From NCBI GenBank assembly GCA_045805805.1, contig JBJMKO010000026.1, positions 16,025 through 80,024 on the forward strand: 64,000 bases of DNA. Direction: 5' to 3'. Each line of letters begins with the position of its first letter. Within the stretch, counting starts at the first letter, position 1. Origin of the DNA: VRUE01 sp045805805. GTDB lineage: Bacteria; Actinomycetota; Thermoleophilia; Solirubrobacterales; 70-9. The notes beneath the pieces are model-generated. The model ran no database searches, was not told the DNA's origin, and saw only the letters and a list, made by a program, of their open reading frames with translations. Made by a program: the position numbers and the translations under genes. Of this stretch, positions 26,829 through 34,104 are shown in pieces.

Positions 26829-27059
26829 ATGGGCTCTCAAGAGACCGGCCAGATCACCGGCACCAAGGACAAGGACTACAACGTGATCTGGTTCACCGAG
26901 CAGTGCTTGAGCAACGTGCTGCGACTGGAGACCTACATAGAGGACGCCGATCGCGAGGGAGACTCCGAGCTGGCCGACTTCTTCCGCCGTGCCCAGGAGA
27001 CGAGCCGCAAGGGCGCCGAGCAGGGCAAGGAAGCCCTGGCCAAGCGGCTGCAGGGCTAA
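26829..27059 (+). CDS. Small acidic helical protein, function unknown
   Basis: 76 residues beginning MGSQETGQITGTKDKDYN, then a helical region (VIWFTEQCLSNVLRLETYIE, ADFFRRAQETSRKGAEQGKE). The ATG at 26829 has AGGAGG 8 nt upstream; an open frame further 5' lacks such a site and contains the promoter, so it is excluded. No family is recognised with confidence; the fold looks like a small helical bundle. The strong SigB/F-type promoter in front suggests an abundant stress protein. Confidence 0.75.
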   Translation: MGSQETGQITGTKDKDYNVIWFTEQCLSNVLRLETYIEDADREGDSELADFFRRAQETSRKGAEQGKEALAKRLQG

Positions 27060-27089
27060 GGCCGACCCCTACAACCACAGGAGGAGAGC

Positions 27090-27227
27090 ATGGGAATCTC
27101 GCTAGGCGGAATCCTCGTCATCATCGGAATTGTCCTGATGTTCGTCTGGAGCTTCTGGGCGGGCCTGATCGTCACCCTGATCGGCTTGATTGCCTTCGGC
27201 GGCTTCGCGCGCGACAAGTGGTACTGA
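27090..27227 (+). CDS. 45-residue hydrophobic membrane protein
   Basis: Very short frame with GGAGGAG 5 nt before the ATG, 30 nt after the preceding gene. The product is almost entirely hydrophobic: two segments (GGILVIIGIVLMFVWSFW and AGLIVTLIGLIAFGGF) and a basic tail FARDKWY. It looks like the small DUF6131-type hydrophobic stress peptides, but that assignment is tentative. Likely co-transcribed with 26829-27059. Confidence 0.7.
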   Translation: MGISLGGILVIIGIVLMFVWSFWAGLIVTLIGLIAFGGFARDKWY

Positions 27228-27303
27228 CTTAGGTCGGCCCCACCGAATCCGGAGAGATCAACCGCTTTCACTGGATGTGGCGATCGGCCGCGCCGCGGAT
27301 CGC

Positions 27304-27717
27304 TCAGGCTGAGTCTGCCTGCAGCGGAATGCTGAGAGCCAGCTCGGTACCCTTCCCACGCCTGCTCCGGAGCTGAAAGTGGGAAGAGATCGCTCCCACG
27401 AGCAGGAGGCCCATTCGAAGTCCCCCCGAGTTATCGTCGTGCGACGGTCGAAGGCCCTGGCCTCGATCGCGAACGATGAGTTGCAGGCCGTCCTGCTCTT
27501 GATGGAGCAATATCTCGAGCGGGCGCTCCCGGGCGCGCTCGGGATATGCGTGCAGGACTACGTTGTTGCAGGCCTCGGAGACGACGGTCCGCAGGTCGTC
27601 GACGACGCGACGATCGGCGCCGAGCTCGCGGGCGCGTTCGCCGACCCTCTCGCGGATGAGCGCGATCTGGTCCGGCTGCGCCGAAACCTTGATGGAGAAA
27701 TCCTTGCCTGGATGCAC
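27304..27717 (-). CDS. RsbW-like anti-sigma regulatory kinase
   Basis: 137-residue GHKL ATPase of normal RsbW length: VVSEACNNVVLHAYPE (N-box), LIVRDRGQGLRP (G1 box), GLRMGLLLVGAISSHF and GKGTELALSIPL. A second candidate kinase for the stress sigma factor, or for another sigma factor elsewhere. Start is GTG at 27717 with GAAGGG upstream; no ATG is available in frame. It has no SigB/F-like promoter that I could see. Confidence 0.86.
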   Translation of the reverse strand: MHPGKDFSIKVSAQPDQIALIRERVGERARELGADRRVVDDLRTVVSEACNNVVLHAYPERARERPLEILLHQEQDGLQLIVRDRGQGLRPSHDDNSGGLRMGLLLVGAISSHFQLRSRRGKGTELALSIPLQADSA

Positions 27718-27814
27718 CTTCGCGAGGCCCTTCGGTTGTCATGATCGGTTGTGTCCCATTACCCGCCGGCGCGCGCTTACCCACATGGCGACCCTTATGG
27801 CCGGCCTGCCCCAG

Positions 27815-28090
27815 CTACTCGCGTTCCGGGGCCTCCTCGCCAGGCCACGCTCCCGTCGCCTTGGCAAAGCTGGTTCTGGCGCCATGATCGACGAGGCCCT
27901 TGACAAGGCGGAAGATCGCTCCCTCGGCGAGCAACGCGACGACCAGCTTCGGCCAGGAGAGCTCGCGATGTTCGGGCCGAGGCGGCTCTTTGTCATCGAC
28001 GAGGCTCCAGGCTCTTTCGAAGATCTTCTTGCCGACCATCCCGGCGATCAGGCCGAGGAGGATGCTGAAGGGGGTGAAGACGATCTTCAT
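27815..28090 (-). CDS. DUF4235 family membrane protein
   Basis: 91 residues: hydrophobic start (IVFTPFSILLGLIAGMVGKK), a short soluble loop (KEPPRPEHRELSW) and a second hydrophobic segment (LVVALLAEGAIFRLVKGLVD). This matches DUF4235, an actinobacterial stress-associated membrane family of unknown role. It starts 9 nt after the YihY stop, so it is the second gene of that operon. Confidence 0.8.
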   Translation of the reverse strand: MKIVFTPFSILLGLIAGMVGKKIFERAWSLVDDKEPPRPEHRELSWPKLVVALLAEGAIFRLVKGLVDHGARTSFAKATGAWPGEEAPERE

Positions 28091-28099
28091 GGGCGCGAG

Positions 28100-29083
28100 T
28101 TAGGTGGTCTTCTGCTCCTTGGGCTCGCTGCGCGGCTCGAGCTGGATCTCCCGCTCGGCTCGCGGTAGCCCTTCTTCGATCTCGACGCTGCGCTCGCGCT
28201 CGGCGTTCAACTGGTGCCCGAAGAGAATCGCCAGGTTGCTGATCCAGAACCAGACCAGCAGCGCGATCAGACCGCCGAGCGTGCCGTAGGTCTTGTCGTA
28301 GGAACCGAAGCCGGCAACGTAGAAGGCGAAGAGTGCCGAGGCGACCGCCCAGACGACGATCGCGACCAGACTGCCTGCGGTGACCCATTTGAAGCCGCGG
28401 AGCTTGACGTTGGGCGTGGTGTAGTAGAGGACGTCGACCATGACGATGAAGATCACGGCCATCACAGGCCACTTGGCGATGTTCCAGATATCGACTGCGG
28501 TGCCACTGAGGCCGATCGGGCCCGCAACCGCCTCCACCACCGGCCCGCTCAGCACCAAGCCCAGGGCGAGCAGCGCCATCATCAGGATCATCGCCAGGGT
28601 CACCAAGATCTGCAGCGGCCGCAACTTCCAGAACGGGCGTCCCTCGGGAGTCTCATAGATGACGTTGGAGGCTCGGGTGAAGGCGCCGACGTAGCCCGAG
28701 GCGGCCCACAGCGCCGCCGCCAAGCCGAGCACAAAGGCGATACCCGCGGTGCCGCTCGATTTGGTGATCGATTCGATCGGCCCCTGGAAGGTTTCGGCGG
28801 CCGATTGAGGGCCGATTTCGGTGATGATTTCGGTCAGGCTCTGAGTCGTCGACCCCGGGTCGCCGAAGATCCCGATCAGTGAGACCATCGCTATCAGCGC
28901 CGGAAACAGCGAGAGCAGGCCGTAGTAGGTGAGCGCCGCCGCCCAGTCGGAGAGGTTGTCCTCCTGAAACTCGGTCGCGGTGCGCTTCAGCGTGGCGAAA
29001 GCCCCGGCCTCACGCTTGGCCCCCTCGGGCCGGTAGTCGCGACGTGGCCCGTCCTCGGCGAGGTCCGAAGTTGGTTGTGCCAT
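28100..29083 (-). CDS. YihY/BrkB family membrane protein
   Basis: 327 residues with about six membrane segments. Family features: LSDWAAALTYYGLLSLFPAL near residues 40-59, WAASGYVGAFTRASNVIYE near 130, and the late PNVKLRGFKWVTAGSLVAI. Once called RNase BN, the family is now regarded as membrane proteins of unclear function. A variant SigB/F-like site lies upstream. Confidence 0.9.
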   Translation of the reverse strand: MAQPTSDLAEDGPRRDYRPEGAKREAGAFATLKRTATEFQEDNLSDWAAALTYYGLLSLFPALIAMVSLIGIFGDPGSTTQSLTEIITEIGPQSAAETFQGPIESITKSSGTAGIAFVLGLAAALWAASGYVGAFTRASNVIYETPEGRPFWKLRPLQILVTLAMILMMALLALGLVLSGPVVEAVAGPIGLSGTAVDIWNIAKWPVMAVIFIVMVDVLYYTTPNVKLRGFKWVTAGSLVAIVVWAVASALFAFYVAGFGSYDKTYGTLGGLIALLVWFWISNLAILFGHQLNAERERSVEIEEGLPRAEREIQLEPRSEPKEQKTT

Positions 29084-29136
29084 CGCATGCTCCTTCTTTT
29101 GCTTGCGGCGGGATCTACATCCGGTGGTCTGTCCTT

Positions 29137-29162
29137 ATGCCCCTTAGCCGGGAGATTCAATC
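29137..29162 (-). promoter_or_regulatory. Weak candidate SigB/F-type promoter upstream of the YihY gene
   Basis: Minus-strand GATT (29159-29162; one mismatch to GTTT), 16-nt spacer, GGGCAT (29137-29142), 54 nt before the ATG at 29083. Confidence 0.4.
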
Positions 29163-29230
29163 CCGTGGTTGGTTAAGCCGATGGCCAAGCGGGTCGTTGT
29201 TAGTGCCTATCCCTGGCGGGATAGCCCGCG

Positions 29231-30163
29231 TCAGATGCTCATCTGCAGCCGCACGAGGCTGCCGGTCCCATTGGATCTGATCTGCACCAGATCGCAAAGC
29301 TGGTTGGCGAGCCAGAGCCCCCGGCCGCCCACCTGGGTGCTGTTCGGACGCAGCCTGCCCAGGAGGGGATCCTCGATCCGCCCGGAGTCACGGAAGTCAC
29401 AGACGAGCGCATTGCCCACCCCCCAGATCTCGACGGTGCCCTGGCCGCCGCCGTGGCGGAGGCTGTTCGTCGCGATCTCGCCGGCCGCCAAGACGAGGTC
29501 ATCGAGTCGCTGTTCCTCCAGTCCCGCCTGCAGCCCCTGTTCGCGGACGAGACAGCGAACCAGGTGAAGATCTGAAGTGTCGAAGACAAGCTCGACGGAA
29601 CGATCCCCCGCCGGCGGGGCCAGCTCCCCGGCAAAGGCCGCTCCACCATCAGCCGCAAACTCCGCCGAACGGCTCCTTCCCGAGAGAGCCGGATGGCTGT
29701 GCTCCGCCGCCACCAGCACTTCGTCGTCGAGATTGGCGGCGTCATAAGGGCACAGCAACGACCAGGCCGGCGCGTCGACAAAGGCCAGGTTGAGCAACGA
29801 CTCGTGGCGCCGGCACTCGTCGAGCTCCGCGGCGGAGCGTCCGGCCCAGATCGGTTCGCCGATTCCGCGCACGCCTCGGCTCTCGCTGTAGTGCTCGCCG
29901 AGGAAGTCGCGCCAGGCGGCGATGATCCGGGCCGGGTTGCGACCGAGATCCTCCATGTTCACGAACTGGATCTGCTCGGTCTCGCCGTTGAGGTTGCCAC
30001 GAAGGAGATCGAGGTTCGCTTCCGGCATCGCAACCAGGATCGCCTCCCCCGCCTCGACTCCCTCGTGGAGAAATGGCACGGTCCCGGCCAGCAGCTCGTC
30101 GCTATCGGCGTAGAACAGCGCCTCGTGGCAAAAGCCACTCGTCTGCCGGGCTGGGCAGCTCAC
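29231..30163 (-). CDS. MEDS-domain sensor fused to an anti-sigma-type ATPase
   Basis: 310 residues. The N-terminal about 180 residues form a MEDS (DcmR-like sensory) domain: HEALFYADSDELLAGTVPFL and PIWAGRSAAELDECRRHE. The C-terminal about 120 residues are a GHKL ATPase: VLAAGEIATNSLRHGG (N-box), CDFRDSGRIEDPL and GRGLWLANQLCDLVQI. Such fusions regulate sigma factors in actinobacteria. Start GTG at 30163 overlaps the stop of a tiny upstream frame as GTGA, suggesting coupled translation. Confidence 0.86.
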   Translation of the reverse strand: MSCPARQTSGFCHEALFYADSDELLAGTVPFLHEGVEAGEAILVAMPEANLDLLRGNLNGETEQIQFVNMEDLGRNPARIIAAWRDFLGEHYSESRGVRGIGEPIWAGRSAAELDECRRHESLLNLAFVDAPAWSLLCPYDAANLDDEVLVAAEHSHPALSGRSRSAEFAADGGAAFAGELAPPAGDRSVELVFDTSDLHLVRCLVREQGLQAGLEEQRLDDLVLAAGEIATNSLRHGGGQGTVEIWGVGNALVCDFRDSGRIEDPLLGRLRPNSTQVGGRGLWLANQLCDLVQIRSNGTGSLVRLQMSI

Positions 30164-30285
30164 AGCTTCACGTCGAGAAGGTCGCAGAGGCGCTCGACCA
30201 GGTCATCGAGGCGCTCTCGATGCTCCTCGATCGATCCGCTTCCGACGTAGCCGAGTCGGTGGCCCAGGCGCCGACCGTCCCCCAA
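30160..30285 (-). CDS. Possible 41-residue leader ORF coupled to the MEDS kinase gene
   Basis: A frame from TTG (30285, GGAG 3 nt upstream) encodes a short basic/acidic helix-like peptide ending SIEEHRERLDDLVERLCDLL plus four residues, with its TGA overlapping the GTG of the kinase gene (GTGA). The overlap and the amphipathic composition are the only evidence; it may not be expressed. Confidence 0.3.
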   Translation of the reverse strand: MGDGRRLGHRLGYVGSGSIEEHRERLDDLVERLCDLLDVKL

Positions 30286-30301
30286 GAACTCCGCGGCCGG
30301 G

Positions 30302-30327
30302 GTGAGAAACGCTCGTAAACAGGGTAG
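30302..30327 (+). promoter_or_regulatory. Weak candidate SigB/F-type promoter upstream of small membrane gene
   Basis: GTGA (30302-30305; two mismatches to GTTT), 16-nt spacer, GGGTAG (30322-30327), 34 nt before the GTG start at 30361. The -10-like hexamer is exact; the -35-like element is poor. Confidence 0.35.
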
Positions 30328-30360
30328 GCGGAGCGGACAGGCAAGCCAAAGGAGATCAAC

Positions 30361-30582
30361 GTGTACGTAATTCCCATCATCGTCCTCGCGGTAGTGATCG
30401 CAATCAGTGCCGTGTGGTCGCCGGTCTTCGCCTTGGTCATCGCCATACCGTTGTTCCTGCTCTTCCTCGCTTACGTGGGCTTCAGCCGCCGTGCCGACCA
30501 GAAGGTGGCGACACCAAGTGGCAAGCCGGCGTCCGGGGAGGGAGACGCTGCGGCCGGCGTCTGGGGCGAGAAGAAGGCCTGA
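30361..30582 (+). CDS. Small membrane protein, function unknown
   Basis: 73 residues: one long or two short hydrophobic segments (VIPIIVLAVVIAISAVW, ALVIAIPLFLLFLAYVGF) followed by a hydrophilic tail rich in Gly, Ala, Ser and Lys. GTG start with AAGGAG 6 nt upstream. 18 nt before the CDGSH gene, so probably co-transcribed. It resembles other short stress-associated membrane proteins of this island. Confidence 0.72.
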   Translation: MYVIPIIVLAVVIAISAVWSPVFALVIAIPLFLLFLAYVGFSRRADQKVATPSGKPASGEGDAAAGVWGEKKA

Positions 30583-30600
30583 GCGGCTCAGGGCCAAGAC

Positions 30601-30843
30601 ATGGCTGAGGCTCAGGCGAAGATCACCCCATACCGCGACGGCCCGTATCTGGTCCGCGGTCCCTTCTCCATCGTCGACCAGAATGGCGAGGAGATCGAGG
30701 TCAGGCGGCGGGTCGTCGCTCTCTGCCGTTGCGGGCGCTCGCAGATGCGGCCTTTTTGCGACGGCACTCACAAGGCGATCGGGTTCCGGGCCGAGAGCGG
30801 GCTCCCGGCGCCGGCCGAGCTGCCGGCGGACTTCGAGGCATAG
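30601..30843 (+). CDS. CDGSH iron-sulfur domain protein
   Basis: 80 residues with the mitoNEET-type signature CRCGRSQMRPFCDGTH near residues 42-57 (three Cys and one His ligate a 2Fe-2S cluster). Role: probably electron or cluster transfer in stress. It faces the glycosyltransferase gene, overlapping its 3' end by 76 nt on the opposite strand. In actinobacteria CDGSH genes are often seen close to iron-containing redox enzymes; the diiron-type gene at 31829-32866 fits. Confidence 0.9.
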   Translation: MAEAQAKITPYRDGPYLVRGPFSIVDQNGEEIEVRRRVVALCRCGRSQMRPFCDGTHKAIGFRAESGLPAPAELPADFEA

Positions 30844-31859
30844 CGCCGGCGCAGGACGCGGGAGGGTGTGGCCGAGCGACCCAGGCGGACCTCGCCATAG
30901 CGGACGCCGCCACGCAGCCGGGCCGCGAGGGCCAGCCAGGCGCAGAGCGAGCGTTCGGCGACCCAGGCCGGAGCGAGCAGCGCGGCGGCGGCCGGGAAGC
31001 GGCCGGCGCCGGCGGCGCGGCGGCGGCCGCTCTCGGCGGCGAGGATCAGTGCCAGGGCGGCGGCTCCGAGGTTGCGGCCGGCCGCGGGGCGGCGCGGGAT
31101 CGCCGCAGCCTCGGCGAGCGCCAGCGGCAGCACCGCCAGGAAGAAGCCGATTCGAGCCGGGATCGCGAAGTCGTCGTATGCCTGGCGCACACGCTGGGAG
31201 CGGAAATGCGCCGTGCTGGGCGGCCGGCGGGCGACGTAGAGGTCGAGTGGAGTCAGCACCGTTCCCCCAGCCGCACGGATCGTCCGCATCAGCTCCAGGT
31301 TCTCGAAGAGCACGTTGCCGTCGTAGCCGCCGGCAGCGAGAAAGGCGGAGCGGCGGACAGCGAGAGTGCCGGGAAAATCGCCGACCGGGAACTCGCGGTC
31401 GCCGGTGAAGACGCGGTTGAGCAGCGTGCGGGCGGTGTCCCAGCGAGCGTGCCAGGGCAGCTCGTCGAAATAGTTTTGCGGGCGCACGAGCTGGGCCTCG
31501 TCGAGCAGGCCGGCGACGCGGCGGAGCGCCGCAGCCTCGTAGCGAACGTCGTCGTCTGCGAGGACGACCCGCTCGCAAGAGCACTCGCGCACGCCGGTGA
31601 GGACCCCATTCACCTTGCCCATCTGAAAGCACAGGTCCGGGTGGGGTCGCAGGTGGCCGGCGACGCCGCGCAGGGTCTCGGCATGCCGGCCGTAGAGCGG
31701 CTCGGGCGAGCCGTCGACCACGAGGATCTCCTCGACCTCGCCGGCGATCGTGCGCAGGTAGTCCGCCACCTCCCCGATCGGCCCCGGCTCGGTCCAGCGA
31801 AGCGGCAGGACGTAGGCGACGCCGTCGCTCACCGCAACGAGCTTTCGCCGTCTCGCCAT
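30768..31859 (-). CDS. Family 2 glycosyltransferase
   Basis: 363 residues. GT-A fold features: EEILVVDGSPEPLYGRH near 43-59, the DxD-type VVLADDDVRYE near 98, and VGDFPGTLAVRRSAFLAAGG, followed by two C-terminal hydrophobic stretches (about 235-255 and 295-310). Its ATG overlaps the 3' end of the upstream diiron-enzyme gene by 31 nt, so the two are translationally coupled. The last about 25 residues overlap the opposite-strand CDGSH gene and may be a recent extension. Confidence 0.82.
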   Translation of the reverse strand: MARRRKLVAVSDGVAYVLPLRWTEPGPIGEVADYLRTIAGEVEEILVVDGSPEPLYGRHAETLRGVAGHLRPHPDLCFQMGKVNGVLTGVRECSCERVVLADDDVRYEAAALRRVAGLLDEAQLVRPQNYFDELPWHARWDTARTLLNRVFTGDREFPVGDFPGTLAVRRSAFLAAGGYDGNVLFENLELMRTIRAAGGTVLTPLDLYVARRPPSTAHFRSQRVRQAYDDFAIPARIGFFLAVLPLALAEAAAIPRRPAAGRNLGAAALALILAAESGRRRAAGAGRFPAAAALLAPAWVAERSLCAWLALAARLRGGVRYGEVRLGRSATPSRVLRRRYASKSAGSSAGAGSPLSARNPIAL

Positions 31860-32866
31860 GCCTCGAGCAGCTGCTGGGCGAAGCAGGCCTCGAGCAGAAG
31901 CAGGGCGCGAGCGCCGAAGACGATGTCGGGCGCCAGCTCCGGCTCCTGCCGCGCCAGGGCCCCGGCGAGGTCATAGGCGGCGATGTTCTCGTGCACGGCG
32001 TCGGCCTCGACGTGCTCGTCGTAGAAGTCGGTCGCCTCGGCATCGAGGCCGAGGCGGCGCAGGGCATTGCCGTAGCGGCGGTTGGGGATCGAGGAGGTCA
32101 TCTCGAACATCGCCAGGTGGCCGACGATGGCGCCGCGCCGGCTCCGTCGCAGGCCGGTCGCCGACATCAGGTTCACCGTCGCCAGCGTCGTCCCCGGGAT
32201 GCGGCCGAGGTAGGCGTTCTCGCGATCGTCGAGGCCGAGGGCCCGCATCGTCTTGGCGAAGAGCCGCGAGTGCATCCGCTCCGGCCGGCCGCCGCCGTAC
32301 TCGTCCGCCTGCACCTCCAGCAGCGCCGTCTTCGCCGGACCGTCGAGGCGGGGAATCGCCCAGCTGTGCGGATCGGACTCCTTCAGCTGGTAGAGGGACC
32401 GGTGGACGACGAACTCGCGGAACTGCTCGATGCCGGCCTCACGCTCCAGGTAGCGCGAGAGCGAGGGGCCGTCGTCCTCGGCCTCGAGCCGAAAGAGCAG
32501 ATCCCCCACCTCGGCCGAATCGACCGCCTCGACCGGGCCGACCGCCTCGGCGAGCGCCGCGAAGAAGACGTCCTCCAGCGCATTGCGAATCGCGATCAAG
32601 CCCGGATCCCACTCCCACCGCGGGTCGACGCCGGAGAAAGAGCGGTAGTGCAGCTCGAAGCAGAGGTACAGGGCCAGCTGGATGTCGTCGTCGCCGAGAG
32701 GGTCCTCAACGGCAGCGGCCAGCCGCGCCACCTCCTCGGCGGGCTCGGCCGAGAGACCCGCATCGGCCCGCGGCGCCGAGAGCATCCCCACCACCAGGTC
32801 GCAGATGGGGCCCGCCGAGGGCAGCGCTGTGTTCGATTCGCTTCCCTTCTCCACCACCGTGGTCAC
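31829..32866 (-). CDS. Iron-containing redox enzyme, heme-oxygenase-like diiron family
   Basis: 345 residues, all-helical. Candidate metal ligands: ELHYRSF near residue 73, EVQADEYGGGRPERMHSRLF near 190-210, and DFYDEHVEADAVHENIAAY near 285-303 (E/D and H in register). This matches the iron-containing redox enzyme (HDO-type) family, whose members oxidise small molecules with a diiron centre. Encoded with a glycosyltransferase downstream and close to CDGSH. Product unknown. Confidence 0.82.
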   Translation of the reverse strand: MTTVVEKGSESNTALPSAGPICDLVVGMLSAPRADAGLSAEPAEEVARLAAAVEDPLGDDDIQLALYLCFELHYRSFSGVDPRWEWDPGLIAIRNALEDVFFAALAEAVGPVEAVDSAEVGDLLFRLEAEDDGPSLSRYLEREAGIEQFREFVVHRSLYQLKESDPHSWAIPRLDGPAKTALLEVQADEYGGGRPERMHSRLFAKTMRALGLDDRENAYLGRIPGTTLATVNLMSATGLRRSRRGAIVGHLAMFEMTSSIPNRRYGNALRRLGLDAEATDFYDEHVEADAVHENIAAYDLAGALARQEPELAPDIVFGARALLLLEACFAQQLLEAWRDGESSLR

Positions 32867-32875
32867 GTTGTTCGT

Positions 32876-32901
32876 TTCCCCTCAGCCGCCCATCCGGAAA
32901 C
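32876..32901 (-). promoter_or_regulatory. Weak candidate SigB/F-type promoter of the diiron enzyme gene
   Basis: Minus-strand GTTT (32898-32901), 16-nt spacer, GGGGAA (32876-32881), 10 nt before the ATG at 32866. The -35-like part is exact; the -10-like part fits only the GGG. Confidence 0.3.
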
Positions 32902-32930
32902 CAGGGCCTCGCATCCACCGGACTCGAAGG

Positions 32931-34028
32931 TCATCGCGTGCGCTCTGCGAGATGACTCAGCAGGCCCTCCATCCCGACTTCCCGGTGGACACGACGCTGC
33001 TCGTCGGCTCCGTTGCCCTCGCGCAAGATTCGCTCGATCTCGGTCAAGGCCGTCTCGCCGCCGAGTTCGCGTGCATACGGGCGAACCGAGTCGAGCACGC
33101 GGCGGCAGGCCTCTCGTACCGGTTCGGGCGCAGCCGAGTCGAGCAGGATCTCGGCGTCGAGCCCGTGGCTCGCGGCCTGGAAATAGGACTCCTCGAGCGC
33201 CTCCCGGGAGAGGTCGCCGTCACTTGGATCGGCCAGCTCCTTCGCGGCGATCGCCTGGACCAGCGCCGCGATCGCGCTGGAGCCGGCAGCGTCCATCTGC
33301 ACGTCCACGGCCCTCACCTCGACGGTGCCGAGTTGAGGATGAGGCCGCACGTCCCACCAGATGTAGGTGTAATCGTCCACCCCGGCGGCGGCGATCAGCT
33401 GGTCCGCGACCCGGCAGAAATCCTCGTAGTCGCGGAACTCCCGCGGCACCTGGAAGCGGGGATAGCTGCGCACGATCGAGGTCCGGGCACTGGCGTGGCC
33501 GGAGTCGACGCCCTCTTGGAAGGGCGAGTTCGCACTCAGGGCCTGCAAAACGGGGAGATAGATGCGAAAGGCGTTTGCCAGGCGAACCGCGGTATCCGGC
33601 TCGGGAATGCCGACATGGACGTGCAGTCCGCAGGGGGGCGTCCTGAGCAGGTTGCCGAAGTCTTCCTGGACGACTTCGTAGCGCGGGCTGGAGACGAGCA
33701 CCGGCTCGCTCGAGCCGGCCGGATGAAGACCGGCTCCGAGCATCCGAAAGCCCTCGGCGGCGATCATGCGACGCAGCTCGCCCAGCTCCGCCAGCACGTC
33801 GTCGGCTCCATGACAGATCCCCGTCTTCAACTCGATCTGTTCGGTGAAGATCTCGGTAGAGATGCGTTCCGCCGCGGGGCCCGTGAACCGCTCGAGCACC
33901 AGCTCGCCCTCCGCAACCAGCTGGTTTCGCTCATCGACCAGCAGAAGCTCCTCCTCGACGCCGAGCGAGAGCGGCGGAGAGCTGCCGAACCTGTGGTCGT
34001 AGCGATCCGATGCGGTATCGCCCTTCAT
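32931..34028 (-). CDS. YbdK-type carboxylate-amine ligase (glutamate-cysteine ligase 2 family)
   Basis: 365 residues: LGVEEELLLVDE near residues 22-33, ELKTGICHGADDVLAEL, GLHVHVGIPEPDTAVRLAN and the WWDVRPHPQLGTVEVRA motif typical of the GCS2/YbdK family. These enzymes join a carboxylate to an amine with ATP; some make gamma-glutamylcysteine or related thiols. The ATG at 34028 lies only about 11 nt past a SigB/F-like -10 hexamer, so a leaderless transcript is possible. Confidence 0.9.
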   Translation of the reverse strand: MKGDTASDRYDHRFGSSPPLSLGVEEELLLVDERNQLVAEGELVLERFTGPAAERISTEIFTEQIELKTGICHGADDVLAELGELRRMIAAEGFRMLGAGLHPAGSSEPVLVSSPRYEVVQEDFGNLLRTPPCGLHVHVGIPEPDTAVRLANAFRIYLPVLQALSANSPFQEGVDSGHASARTSIVRSYPRFQVPREFRDYEDFCRVADQLIAAAGVDDYTYIWWDVRPHPQLGTVEVRAVDVQMDAAGSSAIAALVQAIAAKELADPSDGDLSREALEESYFQAASHGLDAEILLDSAAPEPVREACRRVLDSVRPYARELGGETALTEIERILREGNGADEQRRVHREVGMEGLLSHLAERTR

Positions 34029-34038
34029 GCGCGTTCAA

Positions 34039-34064
34039 ATGCCCTGACTTGCCCGCCACGAAAC
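34039..34064 (-). promoter_or_regulatory. Candidate SigB/F-type promoter of the YbdK gene
   Basis: Minus-strand GTTT (34061-34064), 16-nt spacer, GGGCAT (34039-34044). The start codon follows within about 11 nt. Confidence 0.55.
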
Positions 34065-34082
34065 GCCAGATCGGATCTGGCG
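34064..34082. promoter_or_regulatory. 19-bp palindrome overlapping the YbdK promoter region
   Basis: CGCCAGATC-G-GATCTGGCG: 9-bp perfect arms around one base. It sits at the upstream edge of the GTTT element and 23 nt after the LigD stop, so it is either an operator or part of the LigD terminator. Confidence 0.45.
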
Positions 34083-34104
34083 ATCGATCAGGAAGGCTCG
34101 AACC

